64,000 bases of DNA, taken from CAYVAP01 sp964343195. Its GTDB lineage: Bacteria > Bacteroidota > Bacteroidia > J057. The position numbers and the translations under genes were made by a program. Of the stretch, positions 1 through 7,139 are shown piece after piece. Every line of letters begins with the position of its first letter. Position 1 is the stretch's first letter. The DNA is taken from NCBI GenBank assembly GCA_964343195.1, contig CAYFIR010000007.1, positions 76,189-140,188 on the forward strand. The letters are read 5' to 3'. Under the pieces are notes generated by a model. The model was not told the DNA's origin and searched no databases. It worked only from the letters and a program-made list of their open reading frames with translations.

Positions 1-1
1 G

Positions 2-1834
2 ATAACCTATACACTTCCTCAACTAGGCGAGTCGCTTAACCTGACTTTCCCACGTGGATTTTATTTTTTGGGAGTTACAGGCTTCGCAGTCAGCCTGCTC
101 ATCGGAGCGGCAAATGGCTTTTTGGTCATTGCCCAGGAGAGGCAACAGGCCATTGCTGCCAAGCTAAAGGCTACGGAAGATATCAGGGAGCTCAACTTTC
201 AGCTACAGGAGGCCAATGCCAACCTCGAAGAAAAAATAGCCAAGCGAACAGAAGAGCTGTCGGTAGCAAAAGAAGCCGCAGAAACCGCTGCCAAGGCAAA
301 GTCGAGCTTCCTCGCAACCATGAGCCACGAGATTCGCACTCCCATGAATGGGATCATCGGCATGGCAGATCTGCTAGATCAGACGCATCTCGACGAAGAC
401 CAGCGGGACCAGCTTTCCATCATCCGCAATAGCGGCGAAACCCTGCTGACCATCATCAACGACATCCTGGACTTTAGCAAGATCGAATCCGGTAAACTGG
501 AATTGGAAAAGGTGCCGCTGGAACTCGCCAAGGATGTTGAAGAAGTACTGGAACTATTTGGCCCCGTCGCCAGAGACAAGAAACTGGACCTGCTCTACGA
601 GATTGACCAGTCCGTACCGCGTGGCATCGTGGGAGATCCCATTCGCCTCAAACAGGTGCTCTCCAACCTGATCAGCAACGCGGTCAAGTTCACCAGCGAA
701 GGAATGGTCCTCTTGCAGGTCAAATGTACCCACTTGAAAGAGAGTGAACATATCATCCACTTCGGTATCTCCGATACGGGCATCGGCATCGAGGAAGAAA
801 AACTGGAACAGCTCTTCCAGCCATTCCAGCAGGTGGATACCTCTACCACCCGGCAGTTTGGCGGTACGGGACTGGGGCTGGTCATTTCCCGGCGCCTCGT
901 CAGCCTGATGGGGGGAGAAGTGGGGGTCAAAAGCCAAGTGGGCCATGGCTCTGAGTTCTATTTCTCGATTCCAACCCAAGCAGTAGCAATAGAGGCAGCG
1001 GAATGGGCTTCGGACTGGCTACTGGATAAAGGGTTGAACGCCCTGGTGGTGGACGACAACGAAGTCAACCTGAATATCCTGGAAAAACAGCTCAAGGCCT
1101 TTCAGATTAAGTCCCAGTTGTTCTCTTCACCTCATCAGGCTTTGGAGTCATTGGAGAAAGAGAGCTTTGACTTCATCATCACCGATTATCACATGCCCCT
1201 GATGGATGGGTTGGAGTTTGCCCAGAAGTGCAAAGCACAACTACCCGATACCCCCATCCTCATGCTAAGCTCAGTTGAGGGGGTACACAAGTTGCCCGGG
1301 GCACAGCAGGCCCTCGACGAATTTCGGCTCAAACCCACCCGTTACCGCAATCTGATGCGGACCATCGGACAGTTGCTGGGTCAGACGCCCGAACGTACAG
1401 AGGTGATTCCCAAACCGGCTCCCACCCACCTGGGGCAGGATTTACCTCACATACCCCTCAATATCCTGCTGGCCGAGGACAACCTCGTCAACCAAAAAAT
1501 TGCCCGACGAATGTTTGGCAAACTGGGCTACCAGCCTACTGTCGCGACCAATGGACAGGAAGCCCTGACCTTGTTGGCAGAAAGGTCCTACGACATGGTG
1601 TTCATGGACATGCAGATGCCAGTTATGGACGGCATAACCGCTACCCGGGAAATTCGCAAAACTCACCTCGCAAAGCACCTGCCGATCATCGCACTGACCG
1701 CCAACGCACTGGAAGAAGACCGGGAAGCCTGCCTCGCAGCCGGGATGAATGACTACCTGGCCAAGCCCATCAAACCGGCGGCCCTCCAGCAGATCATCCA
1801 CAAATGGACGAATCCCGAGCAACAGATCTCTTAG
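2..1834 (+). CDS. Hybrid sensor histidine kinase with two receiver domains (5' end outside the window)
   Basis: The reading frame is open to the first base of the window, so the N-terminus (probably a membrane sensor) is cut off. Residue numbers here count from the TTG at 68. What remains is one hydrophobic segment, a coiled-coil linker (about 30-75), a HisKA H-box with phospho-acceptor His87 (MSHEIRTP), a HATPase_c domain with the G1/G2 boxes (DTGIGI, GGTGLGL), and two receiver domains. REC1 keeps acidic DD near 329, Asp373 (ITDYHMP) and the lysine of RLKPT. REC2 keeps Asp514 (FMDMQMP) and the lysine of LAKP. Both receivers look competent for phosphotransfer. In this family a signal passes His to Asp, but the stimulus and output cannot be read here. 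The stop codon overlaps the stop of the convergent TetR gene. Confidence 0.93.
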   Translation: MTYTLPQLGESLNLTFPRGFYFLGVTGFAVSLLIGAANGFLVIAQERQQAIAAKLKATEDIRELNFQLQEANANLEEKIAKRTEELSVAKEAAETAAKAKSSFLATMSHEIRTPMNGIIGMADLLDQTHLDEDQRDQLSIIRNSGETLLTIINDILDFSKIESGKLELEKVPLELAKDVEEVLELFGPVARDKKLDLLYEIDQSVPRGIVGDPIRLKQVLSNLISNAVKFTSEGMVLLQVKCTHLKESEHIIHFGISDTGIGIEEEKLEQLFQPFQQVDTSTTRQFGGTGLGLVISRRLVSLMGGEVGVKSQVGHGSEFYFSIPTQAVAIEAAEWASDWLLDKGLNALVVDDNEVNLNILEKQLKAFQIKSQLFSSPHQALESLEKESFDFIITDYHMPLMDGLEFAQKCKAQLPDTPILMLSSVEGVHKLPGAQQALDEFRLKPTRYRNLMRTIGQLLGQTPERTEVIPKPAPTHLGQDLPHIPLNILLAEDNLVNQKIARRMFGKLGYQPTVATNGQEALTLLAERSYDMVFMDMQMPVMDGITATREIRKTHLAKHLPIIALTANALEEDREACLAAGMNDYLAKPIKPAALQQIIHKWTNPEQQIS

Positions 1835-2457
1835 CCAGACTCTGATTTTAACCCCATGAGCCCACGGTAAGCAGCCTTTCCCTGATCGGTCAGGTAAGGG
1901 TACAGGCCCTCCAATAGCAGTTTTAGGTAATAGGCGAGCTCTCTTTCGGGATGTTGAATCAATTGGGCGTTGATCCAATAGTCCCCCAGGATATTCATTC
2001 GCTCGTACAGACGCTCGTATTCGCGTTCAAATTCCGGCGGGCGCATGAGCCCCTCTTCGATCAGGCGCTGAAACAGGAACAAAAACTGCTGGCTTCTGCC
2101 TTGCTGTAATTGCTGGTAGTGGGTCCGAATGCGTGGAAACTCCTGCATGATCTTCACAAAATCGATCAGCAGGAAGCGATACCCATACATTTTCTCCATA
2201 ACTGCCCGTCCGCTCTGGTACATCAGCAGCAAGCTGGGGGCATCGACCTGGGTTTGCGACATGACCCCGTTGAGTTCCTCCACCAGGCGGAAGTAGAGAG
2301 CCTCGATCAGGTCTCCCTTGGTCTTAAAATGATAATTGAGATTGCCCTGGCTCATTTCTGCCGCCTGGGCGATGTTCCGAAGCGTGATGTCCGAAGTCCC
2401 CTTTTCGTTGAAGAGCCGCAGCGCGGTGAGCAAAATTTTTTCAGGCGTCTTTTTCAA
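1831..2457 (-). CDS. TetR/AcrR family transcriptional regulator
   Basis: An N-terminal TetR helix-turn-helix is visible ([13 protein letters not shown], then [22 protein letters not shown]), followed by an all-helical ligand/dimer domain with no recognised specificity. The open frame extends upstream to 2604, but that extension would overlap the divergent monooxygenase gene and has no TetR similarity. The TTG at 2457 gives 208 residues, the usual size, and begins just before the first helix; it is the best but unproven start. The sequence TAATTTTG on this strand overlaps that TTG; as a -7 box it would put the transcript start inside the gene, so it is probably chance. Divergent placement suggests it controls the flavin monooxygenase at 2561 (inference). 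Confidence 0.85.
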   Translation of the reverse strand: MKKTPEKILLTALRLFNEKGTSDITLRNIAQAAEMSQGNLNYHFKTKGDLIEALYFRLVEELNGVMSQTQVDAPSLLLMYQSGRAVMEKMYGYRFLLIDFVKIMQEFPRIRTHYQQLQQGRSQQFLFLFQRLIEEGLMRPPEFEREYERLYERMNILGDYWINAQLIQHPERELAYYLKLLLEGLYPYLTDQGKAAYRGLMGLKSESG

Positions 2458-2474
2458 AATTAGTAAACTTGACC

Positions 2475-2482
2475 TAAATTTG
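2475..2482 (+). promoter_or_regulatory. Candidate -7 promoter box (TAAATTTG) for the flavin monooxygenase
   Basis: Matches the Bacteroidota -7 consensus TAnnTTTG in the TetR/monooxygenase divergent region, about 78 nt upstream of the ATG. No clear -33 TTTG is seen at the expected spacing, so support is weak. Confidence 0.3.
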
Positions 2483-2560
2483 AGCGTATTATTTTTCAGC
2501 TGACCCAAAATAGAAACTCCTTTTGGCTGGGCCAAAGATTTTACCCCAAATTCCCAACAA

Positions 2561-3706
2561 ATGAACATTACCATAATCGGCGGCGGCATCACAGGCCTCA
2601 GCACGGCCCTGGCCCTGCATCAGGCGGGACATGAAGTTTCGGTATATGAAAAAGCTCCGGCCATACAACCGGTAGGGGCAGGCATCTGGATGGCCCCCAA
2701 CGCCATGAAGGTGTTGAACTGGTTGGGAGTTGGGGAGCAGGTAAAGGCCTCTGCTGCCATTCTGAAAATGGCAGAAATAACCGACCGGAAGTTGCGCCCT
2801 CTGCGCAGCGACCAGAGCATTGCAGGTGGGGAGCATGAGCACCAACGCATCGTGTCCATCCACCGTGCTCACTTGCAGGGCCATTTGTATGAGGCTTTGC
2901 CCAAAGAAATTATCCACCTGGGTCATGCCTATCAGCGCCATGAGGTTTTGGGAGAAAAAGTGCGGGTTTACCTGGAAGGACTGGAAGCCCCCATTGAGAC
3001 CGACCTGCTCCTGGGCGCCGACGGGCTGAATTCTGCCGTGAGGCGTGCCTTGTTTCCAGACTCGGAGTTGCGCTACTCCGGCCAAACCTGCTGGCGGGGG
3101 GTCGCTCCTTTTCATCTGGATGAACAGTGGGACTCCACCTGTCGCGAAGCCTGGGGACCGGGCCTCCGCTTTGGCTTTTCAGACATTGGCAATGGCAAGG
3201 TCTATTGGTTTGCCGTGGCAAAAGCTCCTCAGAGTCAGACAGATCCACAGGAACAGCGGCAACAGATGCTGCTGAAAAAGTTCTCACCCTTTGCGCCGCT
3301 CATCACCGACCTGATCGCCGCGACGCCCACAGAAGCCATTTTACGCCATGACCTCAGCGACCTCAAGCGCATCGCCTCCTGGTCCAAAGGCCCGGTCGGT
3401 CTGCTCGGCGACGCCGCCCACGCCACCACCCCTAACATGGGACAGGGAGCTGCTCAGGGCATTGAGGATGCCTATGCTTTTGCCCAGGCTATGTCTGAGT
3501 TCCCCGATCCCGTTGAGGCTCTCCAGCAATTCGAGCAGCGCCGCCGCCCCAAGGTGGACCGCGTCGTCAACACTTCCTGGCAGATCGGGCAGGTAGCCCA
3601 CCACCCAATTGGTCAGCCCGTCGCCAGACTGGCGATGCGCCTTACTCCGACCAAAGTGCTGAATCAACAGATGAAGTCGCTGTATGCGGTGGAAGGAATG
3701 AGATAA
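2561..3706 (+). CDS. FAD-dependent monooxygenase (PHBH/UbiH-type aromatic hydroxylase family)
   Basis: 381 residues of a class A flavoprotein monooxygenase. It begins with the Rossmann dinucleotide motif GGGITGLS, then the E of YEKA for ribose binding; it has the DG motif (LGADGLNSAVR, about 150) and the GD motif (LLGDAAHATTPNMGQG, about 280) that binds FAD ribityl. Family members use NAD(P)H and oxygen to hydroxylate aromatic or related rings (salicylate, hydroxybenzoate, tetracycline-type). The substrate is not evident. The N-terminus has no signal peptide, so it is cytosolic. It is a single gene divergent from the TetR regulator, a common regulator/flavin-oxygenase arrangement. Confidence 0.92.
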   Translation: MNITIIGGGITGLSTALALHQAGHEVSVYEKAPAIQPVGAGIWMAPNAMKVLNWLGVGEQVKASAAILKMAEITDRKLRPLRSDQSIAGGEHEHQRIVSIHRAHLQGHLYEALPKEIIHLGHAYQRHEVLGEKVRVYLEGLEAPIETDLLLGADGLNSAVRRALFPDSELRYSGQTCWRGVAPFHLDEQWDSTCREAWGPGLRFGFSDIGNGKVYWFAVAKAPQSQTDPQEQRQQMLLKKFSPFAPLITDLIAATPTEAILRHDLSDLKRIASWSKGPVGLLGDAAHATTPNMGQGAAQGIEDAYAFAQAMSEFPDPVEALQQFEQRRRPKVDRVVNTSWQIGQVAHHPIGQPVARLAMRLTPTKVLNQQMKSLYAVEGMR

Positions 3707-3708
3707 GA

Positions 3709-3785
3709 GACCGCTGCGCTGCGAGAAACGAGAAGCGAGAGAAGAAGTTAGACCACTGCGCTGTCAGACCACTTCGTTGTCAGAA
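3709..3785. repeat. Degenerate 16-17 bp tandem repeats
   Basis: Three related copies of a word close to GACCACTGCGCTGTCA occur after the monooxygenase stop (about 3709, 3751 and 3767). A related word occurs at about 61037. No coding or terminator signal is seen. Confidence 0.5.
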
Positions 3786-3842
3786 GTGAGACAAGAAGAC
3801 TTCTTGCTTCTTTCTTCCCCTCTGACTTCTGACTTCTTTCTC

Positions 3843-4112
3843 CTATATGCCGCATCGGCAGCCCAGCATATCCAGCCCAATCCCATCTGGCTGATGCCCA
3901 TTCATCTCGGTAATCTGGCTCAGTCGGATCAGGGTTCCATTGCGGAAGAGCACCCCGTCTTCGTCCTCGACGGTTTTCATTTTCTCGATGAAAGACTTGA
4001 GGGAATGCGATTCGCCATCGCTATCCAGGTACGTCAGGTTCACCACTTCGCGGTGAATGGCCGCCGTTTCCAGCATTTGGGTGAGGTCGTAATAGGAGAT
4101 TTCGGAGGGCAT
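3843..4112 (-). CDS. Small protein, possibly Rof-like (Sm-like/Rho-binding antiterminator fold)
   Basis: 89 residues, not confidently recognised. It starts with a short segment containing YYDLTQMLETAAIHR, then alternating beta-like strands with charged turns, ending in a short Cys-containing tail. This pattern (acidic/aromatic N-terminal helix, then strands with a conserved arginine and 'RLSQITEM'-type end) resembles the Rof/YaeO family that binds Rho or RNA. The resemblance is weak and from memory. No signal peptide or membrane segment. It stands alone between the monooxygenase and the hairpin-repeat island. Confidence 0.55.
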   Translation of the reverse strand: MPSEISYYDLTQMLETAAIHREVVNLTYLDSDGESHSLKSFIEKMKTVEDEDGVLFRNGTLIRLSQITEMNGHQPDGIGLDMLGCRCGI

Positions 4113-4158
4113 AAGGCTATGGTGTTTCTGTACTATACGAAATTCGCCCGTAGAGTTG

Positions 4159-4314
4159 GATATCGGAAGTCTGGAGACTTGGGGACGATAGGTGTCGGCT
4201 CAGAGAGCCTTACCAGCCCGTCCTTAGGGACGGAAAGCCGCTGAGAACCGCTATAGCGGTTTCGCTCGTGAGCTTCTCAGAAGCGAAACGCAAAGTCCCA
4301 GCGTCTCTGACGCC
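4159..4314 (+). repeat. Hairpin-array repeat unit 1 (class B)
   Basis: 156 bp. Starts GATATCGGAAGTCTGGAG and ends CTGACGCC. In order it holds the small inverted repeats AAGTC/GACTT, CCGTCC/GGACGG, AACCGC/GCGGTT, GCTC/GAGC, GCTTC/GAAGC and GCGTC/GACGC. The third and fourth stems define class B. The GGCTC/GAGCC stem is imperfect here (GGCTC-AGA-GAGCC). Confidence 0.85.
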
Positions 4315-4319
4315 CGAAT

Positions 4320-4496
4320 AATCGAAAGTCTGGAGACTTGAAGACAGCAGGTGTCGGCTCTAGGTACTTCACTTCGTTCAGCACAGGCTCTTACCAGCGC
4401 CATCTGTTGGATGACTCAACCGCCAAGGACTGCTTTAGCAGTGCTGCTCGTGAGCTTCTCCGAAGCGAAACGTCATATCTCAGCGTCTCTGACGCC
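4320..4496 (+). repeat. Hairpin-array repeat unit 2 (class A, with insertion)
   Basis: About 177 bp. Class A stems GCCATC-type (here GCCATC/GATGAC, imperfect) and an ACTGCT/AGCAGT hairpin. A ~26-nt insertion at the second hairpin (about 4362-4388) replaces the GGCTC/GAGCC stem and is shared with unit 3. Confidence 0.85.
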
Positions 4497-4499
4497 CTG

Positions 4500-4678
4500 G
4501 ATATCGGAAGTCTGGAGACTTGAAGACAGCAGGTGTCGGCTCTAGGTACTTCACTTCGTTCAGCACAGGCTCTTACCAGCGCCATCTGTTGGATGGCTCA
4601 ACCGCCAAGCACTGCTCCAGCAGTGCTGCTCGTGAGCTTCTCCGAAGCGAAACGTCATGTCTCAGCGTCTCTGGCGCC
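4500..4678 (+). repeat. Hairpin-array repeat unit 3 (class A, with insertion)
   Basis: About 179 bp and nearly identical to unit 2 in layout, including the ~26-nt insertion. The stems GCCATC/GATGGC and AGCACTGCT/AGCAGTGCT are perfect. It ends 36 nt before the RAYT start codon. Confidence 0.85.
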
Positions 4679-4714
4679 CGAAAAATTACTATCTTCAGAG
4701 CAAAGCCTCCAACC

Positions 4715-5302
4715 ATGTCCCGCTACAAAATCTACGATCAATTCGGATGTTACTTCCTCACCCTTTCTGTGGTGGACTGGGTCGATGTATTCACCCGAAA
4801 GGAATACCGAGAAATCCTTATCGAAAGCCTACGTTACTGCCAAAAGAACAAAGGACTGGAAATCAATGCATATGTCCTCATGTCCAATCACCTGCACCTG
4901 ATTGTCCAGGCCAAGGGAGACATTCCCCTATCTGACATCCTACGTGATTTCAAGAAATTCACAGGCAGAGCTATTCTGGCCAGCATCCAGGAACATCCTG
5001 CCGAAAGCCGCCGCGAATGGATGCTCCACCGCTTTGCCTATCGAGGCCGCACCAACAATGGCCAACGCGAGCATCAATTCTGGCAAGGGGACAACCACCC
5101 TATTGAACTCTACAGCTTACCTGTCATGGCTCAAAAAATCCAGTATATCCATCAAAACCCTGTTAAAGCAGGCTGGGTTCGGGAAGCCAAACATTACCCT
5201 TACAGCAGTGCCGGGGTATATGCTGGTGAGGAAGGGATCTTGGACGTAGTCCCTATTGACCTGATGCAAGGGCCATTTCCCCAGGAAGACTTTCAGTTTT
5301 GA
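4715..5302 (+). CDS. REP-associated tyrosine transposase (RAYT, Y1/IS200-like HUH nuclease)
   Basis: 195 residues. It carries the HUH metal motif His59-Leu60-His61 (SNHLHLI), the catalytic tyrosine Tyr144 (QYIHQNPVKAG) and the RAYT-typical segment HQFWQGDNHP. Family enzymes nick single-stranded DNA at hairpins and are usually single-copy, not flanked by classical IS ends, but associated with REP hairpins. The frame is open upstream into repeat unit 3; the ATG at 4715 is chosen because homology starts there (YKIYDQFGCYFLT). Unit 4 starts one base after the stop codon. Three units lie before and six after it in the same orientation, so these repeats are the likely substrate (inference). Both catalytic motifs are intact. 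Confidence 0.92.
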   Translation: MSRYKIYDQFGCYFLTLSVVDWVDVFTRKEYREILIESLRYCQKNKGLEINAYVLMSNHLHLIVQAKGDIPLSDILRDFKKFTGRAILASIQEHPAESRREWMLHRFAYRGRTNNGQREHQFWQGDNHPIELYSLPVMAQKIQYIHQNPVKAGWVREAKHYPYSSAGVYAGEEGILDVVPIDLMQGPFPQEDFQF

Positions 5303-5303
5303 G

Positions 5304-5460
5304 GATATCGGAAGTCTGGAGACTTGAAGACGATAGGTGTCGGCTCGGAGAGCCTCACCAGCGCCATCTGTTGGATGGCTCAACCGCTATGCACTGCTTT
5401 AGCAGTGCTGCTCGTGAGCATCTCCGAAGCGAAACGCACAGTCCTAGCGTCTCTGACGCC
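5304..5460 (+). repeat. Hairpin-array repeat unit 4 (class A)
   Basis: 157 bp, starts one base after the RAYT stop. Full set of stems: AAGTC/GACTT, GGCTC-GGA-GAGCC, GCCATC/GATGGC, GCACTGCT/AGCAGTGC, GCTC/GAGC, and a final CGTC/GACG stem. Confidence 0.87.
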
Positions 5461-5466
5461 AGAATA

Positions 5467-5620
5467 ATCGAAAGTCTGGAGACTTAAAGACGAGAAGTGT
5501 CGGCTCGGAGAGCCTCACCAGCGCCATCTGTTGGATGGCTCAACCGCCATGCACTGCTCTAGCAGTGCCGCTCGTGAGCTTCTCCGAAGCGAAACGCACA
5601 GTCTCAGCGTCTCTGACGCC
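5467..5620 (+). repeat. Hairpin-array repeat unit 5 (class A)
   Basis: 154 bp. Stem GCACTGCT-CT-AGCAGTGC differs from unit 4 only in the loop. GCTTC-TCC-GAAGC and GCGTC-TCT-GACGC are perfect. Confidence 0.87.
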
Positions 5621-5623
5621 CTG

Positions 5624-5779
5624 GATATCGGAAGTCTGGAGACTTGAAGACGGTAGGTGTCGGCTCGGAGAGCCTCACCAGCCCGTCCTTAGGGACGGAA
5701 AGCTGCTGAGAACCGCTATAGCGGTTTCGCTCGTGAGCTTCTCCGAAGCGAAACGTAAGGTCTCAGCGTCTCTGACGCC
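5624..5779 (+). repeat. Hairpin-array repeat unit 6 (class B)
   Basis: 156 bp. Carries the class B cassette CCGTCC-TTAG-GGACGG and the palindrome AACCGCTATAGCGGTT in place of the class A stems, between conserved flanks. Confidence 0.87.
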
Positions 5780-5782
5780 CTG

Positions 5783-5938
5783 GATGTCTGAAGTCTGGAG
5801 ACTTTGGGACGATAGGTGTCGGCTCAGAGAGCCTCACCAGCCCGTCCTTAGGGACGGAAAGCTGCTGAGAACCGCTATAGCGGTTTCGCTCGTGAGCTTC
5901 TCCGAAGCGAAACGCACAGTCTCAGCGTCTCTGACGCC
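5783..5938 (+). repeat. Hairpin-array repeat unit 7 (class B)
   Basis: 156 bp and close to unit 6. The start is GATGTCTGAAGTCTGGAG, a slight variant. It ends 56 nt before the antitoxin start. Confidence 0.87.
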
Positions 5939-5994
5939 AGAACTTCTTCCTTGACCTAGCTCCCTGATTTCCGTATCTTTCAAGAAAATCAAGT

Positions 5995-6213
5995 ATGATC
6001 CGTACCATCCTCACCGCAACGGATAAAGTGCTCCAACTCATTCTACCAGAAGCCTGGATGGGAAAAACAGTGGAAGTCATTGCATTTGCCACAGATGACC
6101 TATCCCCTCAATCCCCGATAACTGTGAAACCCATCGGACAGCGCGAAATAACCGTGATCGACGTTCCTTCCACACCTTATCGCTTTGACCGAGATGAGCT
6201 ACACGAACGTTGA
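5995..6213 (+). CDS. Small antitoxin-like protein partnered with a PIN toxin
   Basis: 72 residues. An N-terminal beta-strand block (VLQLILPEAWMGKTVEVIAF) is typical of small Bacteroidota proteins encoded just before PIN or RelE-type toxins; the C-terminal half is polar and probably disordered until it binds toxin. The gene overlaps the PIN gene by 20 nt, which implies translational coupling. The antitoxin role rests on position and size, not on a recognised DNA-binding fold. It lies between hairpin units 7 and 8. Confidence 0.7.
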   Translation: MIRTILTATDKVLQLILPEAWMGKTVEVIAFATDDLSPQSPITVKPIGQREITVIDVPSTPYRFDRDELHER

Positions 6214-6610
6214 GTATTTTCTGGATACCAACTTGTTGGTTTACGGCCATACCAATTTGGATAAATCCAAACAACAGGTTGCTGCTCAGATCATACAGCA
6301 TCATGAGGTCATCATAAGCACCCAGGTGATGCAAGAGTTCATAAATGTGTTGGTCAAGAAATTCAAGACACCATGGGCCACCGTTCGACACCTTGTCCAG
6401 CAGGTGCAGTTAAATTGTCATATCCATACCAATAGCATTTCAACCATAGAGACTGCCGCTCAAATTGCTGAGCGATATAAGTTCAGCTTTTATGACAGCC
6501 TGATCGTGGCTGCTGCACTTGAGACAGGCGCCACAACTCTTTACTTAGAAGACCTTCAGGACCAACAACTTATAGACAAGCGGTTATTAGTGGTTAATCC
6601 GTTTAAATAG
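6194..6610 (+). CDS. PIN-domain ribonuclease toxin (VapC-like)
   Basis: 138 residues from the ATG at 6194; a TTG three codons upstream is possible but less likely. The PIN acidic residues are seen as FLDTNLLVYG at the N-terminus, the Glu of MQEFINV, FYDSLIVAAALE, and LYLEDLQ near the C-terminus, the usual Mg-binding quartet. Family members are endoribonucleases that cut tRNA, rRNA or mRNA when free of antitoxin. The gene overlaps the upstream small protein, as in vapBC-type operons. The pair sits inside the hairpin-repeat island. Confidence 0.87.
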   Translation: MSYTNVEYFLDTNLLVYGHTNLDKSKQQVAAQIIQHHEVIISTQVMQEFINVLVKKFKTPWATVRHLVQQVQLNCHIHTNSISTIETAAQIAERYKFSFYDSLIVAAALETGATTLYLEDLQDQQLIDKRLLVVNPFK

Positions 6611-6612
6611 GT

Positions 6613-6769
6613 AATATCGGAAGTCTGGAGACTTGGGGACGATAGGTGTCGGCTCGGAGAGCCTCACCAGCGCCATCTGTTGGATGGCTCAACCGCCAAG
6701 CACTGCTCCAGCAGTGCTGCTCGTGAGCATCTCCGAAGCGAAACGCACAGTCTCAGCGTCTCTGACGCC
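6613..6769 (+). repeat. Hairpin-array repeat unit 8 (class A)
   Basis: 157 bp, starts 2 bp after the PIN toxin stop. Stems GGCTC-GGA-GAGCC, GCCATC/GATGGC, AGCACTGCT-CC-AGCAGTGCT and GCGTC-TCT-GACGC are all perfect. Confidence 0.87.
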
Positions 6770-6772
6770 CTG

Positions 6773-6951
6773 GATCTCGGAAGTCTGGAGACTTGAAGAC
6801 GGTAGGTGTCGGCTCGGAGAGCCTTACCAGCGCCATCTGTTGGATGACTCAACCGCTATGCACTGCTCTAGCAGTGCTGCTCGTGAGCCCTGTGCTGAGC
6901 AAGGCCGAAGCATCTCCGAAGCGAAACGCACAGTCATAGCCCCTCAGACAC
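6773..6951 (+). repeat. Hairpin-array repeat unit 9 (class A, degraded 3' end)
   Basis: About 179 bp. It has a ~22-nt insertion at about 6888-6910 after GCTCGTGAGC, and the terminal GCGTC/GACGC stem is eroded. The last unit of the island. Confidence 0.8.
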
Positions 6952-7099
6952 CCAAACTTCCCCTTTTCCCCCCCAACTTTTTCCCCTAATTTTGAGCCCC
7001 AAATTGATTTGAGCCGTAGAACGCTGACAGGGCACTGCCTTTGCCAAGGTTACCCTGGCGTCGTTCCCCTCAATCAGGCCTTAGGCACATTGGCCTGGG

Positions 7100-7134
7100 C
7101 AATTACGAATCACGAATTACCAATCACGAATTAA
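7100..7134. repeat. AT-rich AATTACGAATCACGAATT-type short repeat
   Basis: Direct copies of AATTACGAATCAC and related words immediately before leuS. Similar words occur at 9922-9950, 42294-42322 and 60980-61013. The remaining 6952-7099 stretch shows no gene. Confidence 0.6.
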
Positions 7135-7139
7135 CCCCC

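Noticed and set aside
2455..2462. TAATTTTG on the minus strand as the TetR gene promoter
   Set aside because: It overlaps the only plausible start codon; transcription would begin inside the coding region.
5535..5954. 139-residue ORF running through units 5-7, with repeated SEVWRLEDGRCRL and SFSEAKR motifs
   Set aside because: The reading frame stays open only because the unit spacing (156-159 bp) is often divisible by three. The same peptides arise from every unit, including those broken by insertions, and the pattern follows the hairpins, not codon use.
4159..6951. CRISPR array
   Set aside because: Units are ~156 bp, adjacent, with no short direct repeats separated by unique spacers and no cas genes.
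4159..6951. Integron cassette array (GTTGGAT and GCTCAAC words resemble attC core sites)
   Set aside because: The two words occur in the wrong order for an attC site, are absent from class B units, and no integrase gene is present.
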